A stretch of 23,167 nucleotides of DNA. Source: Verrucomicrobiota bacterium (lineage in GTDB: Bacteria > Verrucomicrobiota > Verrucomicrobiia > Opitutales > Opitutaceae). The stretch is from contig JAUPWC010000072.1 of NCBI GenBank assembly GCA_030916665.1, forward strand, positions 1 through 23,167, in the 5' to 3' direction. The notes beneath the pieces are model-generated. The model did not search any database and had not been told where the DNA came from. It worked only from the letters and a program-made list of their open reading frames with translations. This document shows, piece by piece, positions 22,512 through 23,167 of this stretch. The position numbers and the translations under genes are program-made. Position 1 is the stretch's first letter, and every line of letters starts with the position of its first letter.

Positions 22512-22742
22512 TCAGAACTTCAGCCGGACGTTTTCATGTCCGCACTTGGGGCAGACCGCGGTATCGGTGCCCTGCTTTTCCGTGTAAAGGTGGTCGCAGC
22601 GGATGCAGTGGAAGGTGATCTTGCGCCGTTCGGCGTCGTAGAAAGCCCGATCACGCCGGTCGTAATAGATCCACAGGAACCCAACCACACCCAGCACCAG
22701 AAAACCGTAAACGACGACATCGATGGTGTAGCTCGGGGGCAT
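22512..22742 (-). CDS. Membrane-anchored zinc-ribbon protein
   Basis: A 76-aa protein with one N-terminal transmembrane helix (DVVVYGFLVLGVVGFLWIYY, residues 8-27), a charged stop-transfer segment (DRRDRAFYDAERRK), and a cytoplasmic zinc ribbon with two knuckles, CIRC (46-49) and CPKC (64-67), ending GHENVRLKF. The open frame continues 15 codons upstream, but that part is not membrane-like, and the ATG at 22742 gives the expected helix. It lies between the rplQ terminator and the TonB-C gene, so it is transcribed apart from the ribosomal protein operon. Function unknown. Confidence 0.82.
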   Translation of the reverse strand: MPPSYTIDVVVYGFLVLGVVGFLWIYYDRRDRAFYDAERRKITFHCIRCDHLYTEKQGTDTAVCPKCGHENVRLKF

Positions 22743-22790
22743 GGGGGAACTGTCCGGCAGACTCACGCAAAGACAGCCGCCCGCCAAGGG

Positions 22791-22827
22791 GAAAGAAAAA
22801 CGCGCCGACCCGGAGGTGCGGCGCGTT
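22791..22827 (-). terminator. Intrinsic terminator of the rplQ operon
   Basis: A perfect 9-bp GC-rich stem (AACGCGCCG / CGGCGCGTT, 22799-22827) followed on the minus strand by TTTTTCTTT. It begins 22 nt after the rplQ stop and ends the ribosomal protein transcript. Confidence 0.93.
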
Positions 22828-22849
22828 GAGAATCTGGTAAGAAGAAAAC

Positions 22850-23167
22850 TCAGCTCTTCGCTTCGTCGGCCTTGGGGGCCTCGGCGGCGGGAGCTTCGGC
22901 GGCCGGCTTGGCGGCCTTCTTGCCCTTCTTCTTGCCGCGGGACTTGGAGTAACCCGTGTCCTCGGCGCCCACGAACTCGATCAGGGCCATCTCGGCGGCA
23001 TCGCCGATGCGCTGCGGACCGAGCTTGTAGATGCGGGTATAACCGCCGGAACGGTTGGCGAACTGGGCCGCCTTCTCATTGAAGAGGAGCGTGACCGCCG
23101 CCTCGTCGCGAATGTCCTTGAGGGCCATGCGGCGGAGGTGGAGACCATCGGCCTTGACCTTCGCCGA
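22850..23167 (-). CDS. rplQ: Large ribosomal subunit protein L17, partial (5' end outside window)
   Basis: The last 105 residues of L17, a component of the 50S subunit near the exit tunnel. The visible part starts within AKVKADGLHLRRMALKDI and includes NRSGGYTRIYKLGPQRIGDA and AEMALIEFVG, which are diagnostic for L17. After the normal end there is a Lys/Ala/Glu-rich tail of about 35 residues (SKSRGKKKGKKAAKPAAEAP onward), as in several Verrucomicrobiota and other bacteria with extended L17. Only the internal ATG at 23128 falls in the window; the real start lies to the right of the edge. L17 is normally last in the alpha operon, which agrees with the terminator right after it. Confidence 0.96.
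   Translation of the reverse strand, partial: SAKVKADGLHLRRMALKDIRDEAAVTLLFNEKAAQFANRSGGYTRIYKLGPQRIGDAAEMALIEFVGAEDTGYSKSRGKKKGKKAAKPAAEAPAAEAPKADEAKS

Overview
The window looks like a chromosomal segment from a high-GC, Gram-negative, probably motile bacterium. The protein flavour suggests Verrucomicrobiota, most likely Opitutaceae: several HDOD proteins, an OGT/SPINDLY-type glycosyltransferase, tandem TonB-C secreted proteins, weak or missing Shine-Dalgarno sequences and an L17 with a Lys/Ala-rich tail. The taxonomic call is inference from protein style only, since no rRNA is present.

Region 1 (1-11447, all minus strand, read from high to low coordinates) is a glycosylation island. From upstream to downstream it encodes a TPR-OGT glycosyltransferase, a 91-aa orphan domain with its own terminator, a 160-aa paralogue of that domain, and a second OGT-like transferase with its TPRs at the wrong end. 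A tightly packed nonulosonic (pseudaminic-type) acid pathway follows: PseB, PseC, PseF, a PIG-L/LmbE deacetylase, a PseG-formyltransferase fusion, an ATP-grasp-NeuB/PseI fusion, and the start of an NAD-dependent epimerase that runs off the window. Four consecutive junctions are 4-nt stop/start overlaps. No stand-alone PseH acetyltransferase is present. The deacetylase, formyltransferase and ATP-grasp parts suggest a non-standard (for example N-formylated) sugar. My reading is that the OGT-like enzymes attach this sugar to flagellin or another surface protein.

Region 2 (13615-20187, plus strand) is a signalling and motility-like block: an HDOD protein, a PAS-PAS hybrid histidine kinase with a C-terminal receiver, a Pro-rich secreted protein, a secreted TPR protein that seems to need a CTG start, a small coiled-coil protein (FlgN-like at best), and a second HDOD protein. 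Sequences resembling sigma-28 (FliA) promoters, TCAAG or AAAAG, then 14-15 nt, then GCCG(A/T)T, precede the TPR-OGT, the kinase, the secreted-protein unit and the second HDOD gene. They could tie the glycosylation and signalling genes into one motility regulon.

Region 3 (20276-21679, plus strand) encodes a one-TM protein, a CnrX/Spy-like periplasmic protein and an ECF sigma factor, in the same order as the CnrY-CnrX-CnrH metal-sensing module. Region 4 (21698-23167, minus strand) has a secreted double TonB-C protein, a membrane-anchored zinc-ribbon protein, a strong intrinsic terminator and the 3' part of rplQ, so the right edge is housekeeping DNA.

The most unusual points are the two fusion enzymes in the nonulosonate operon, a pair of identical palindromic elements read in frame inside the TPR-OGT gene, and the apparent CTG start.
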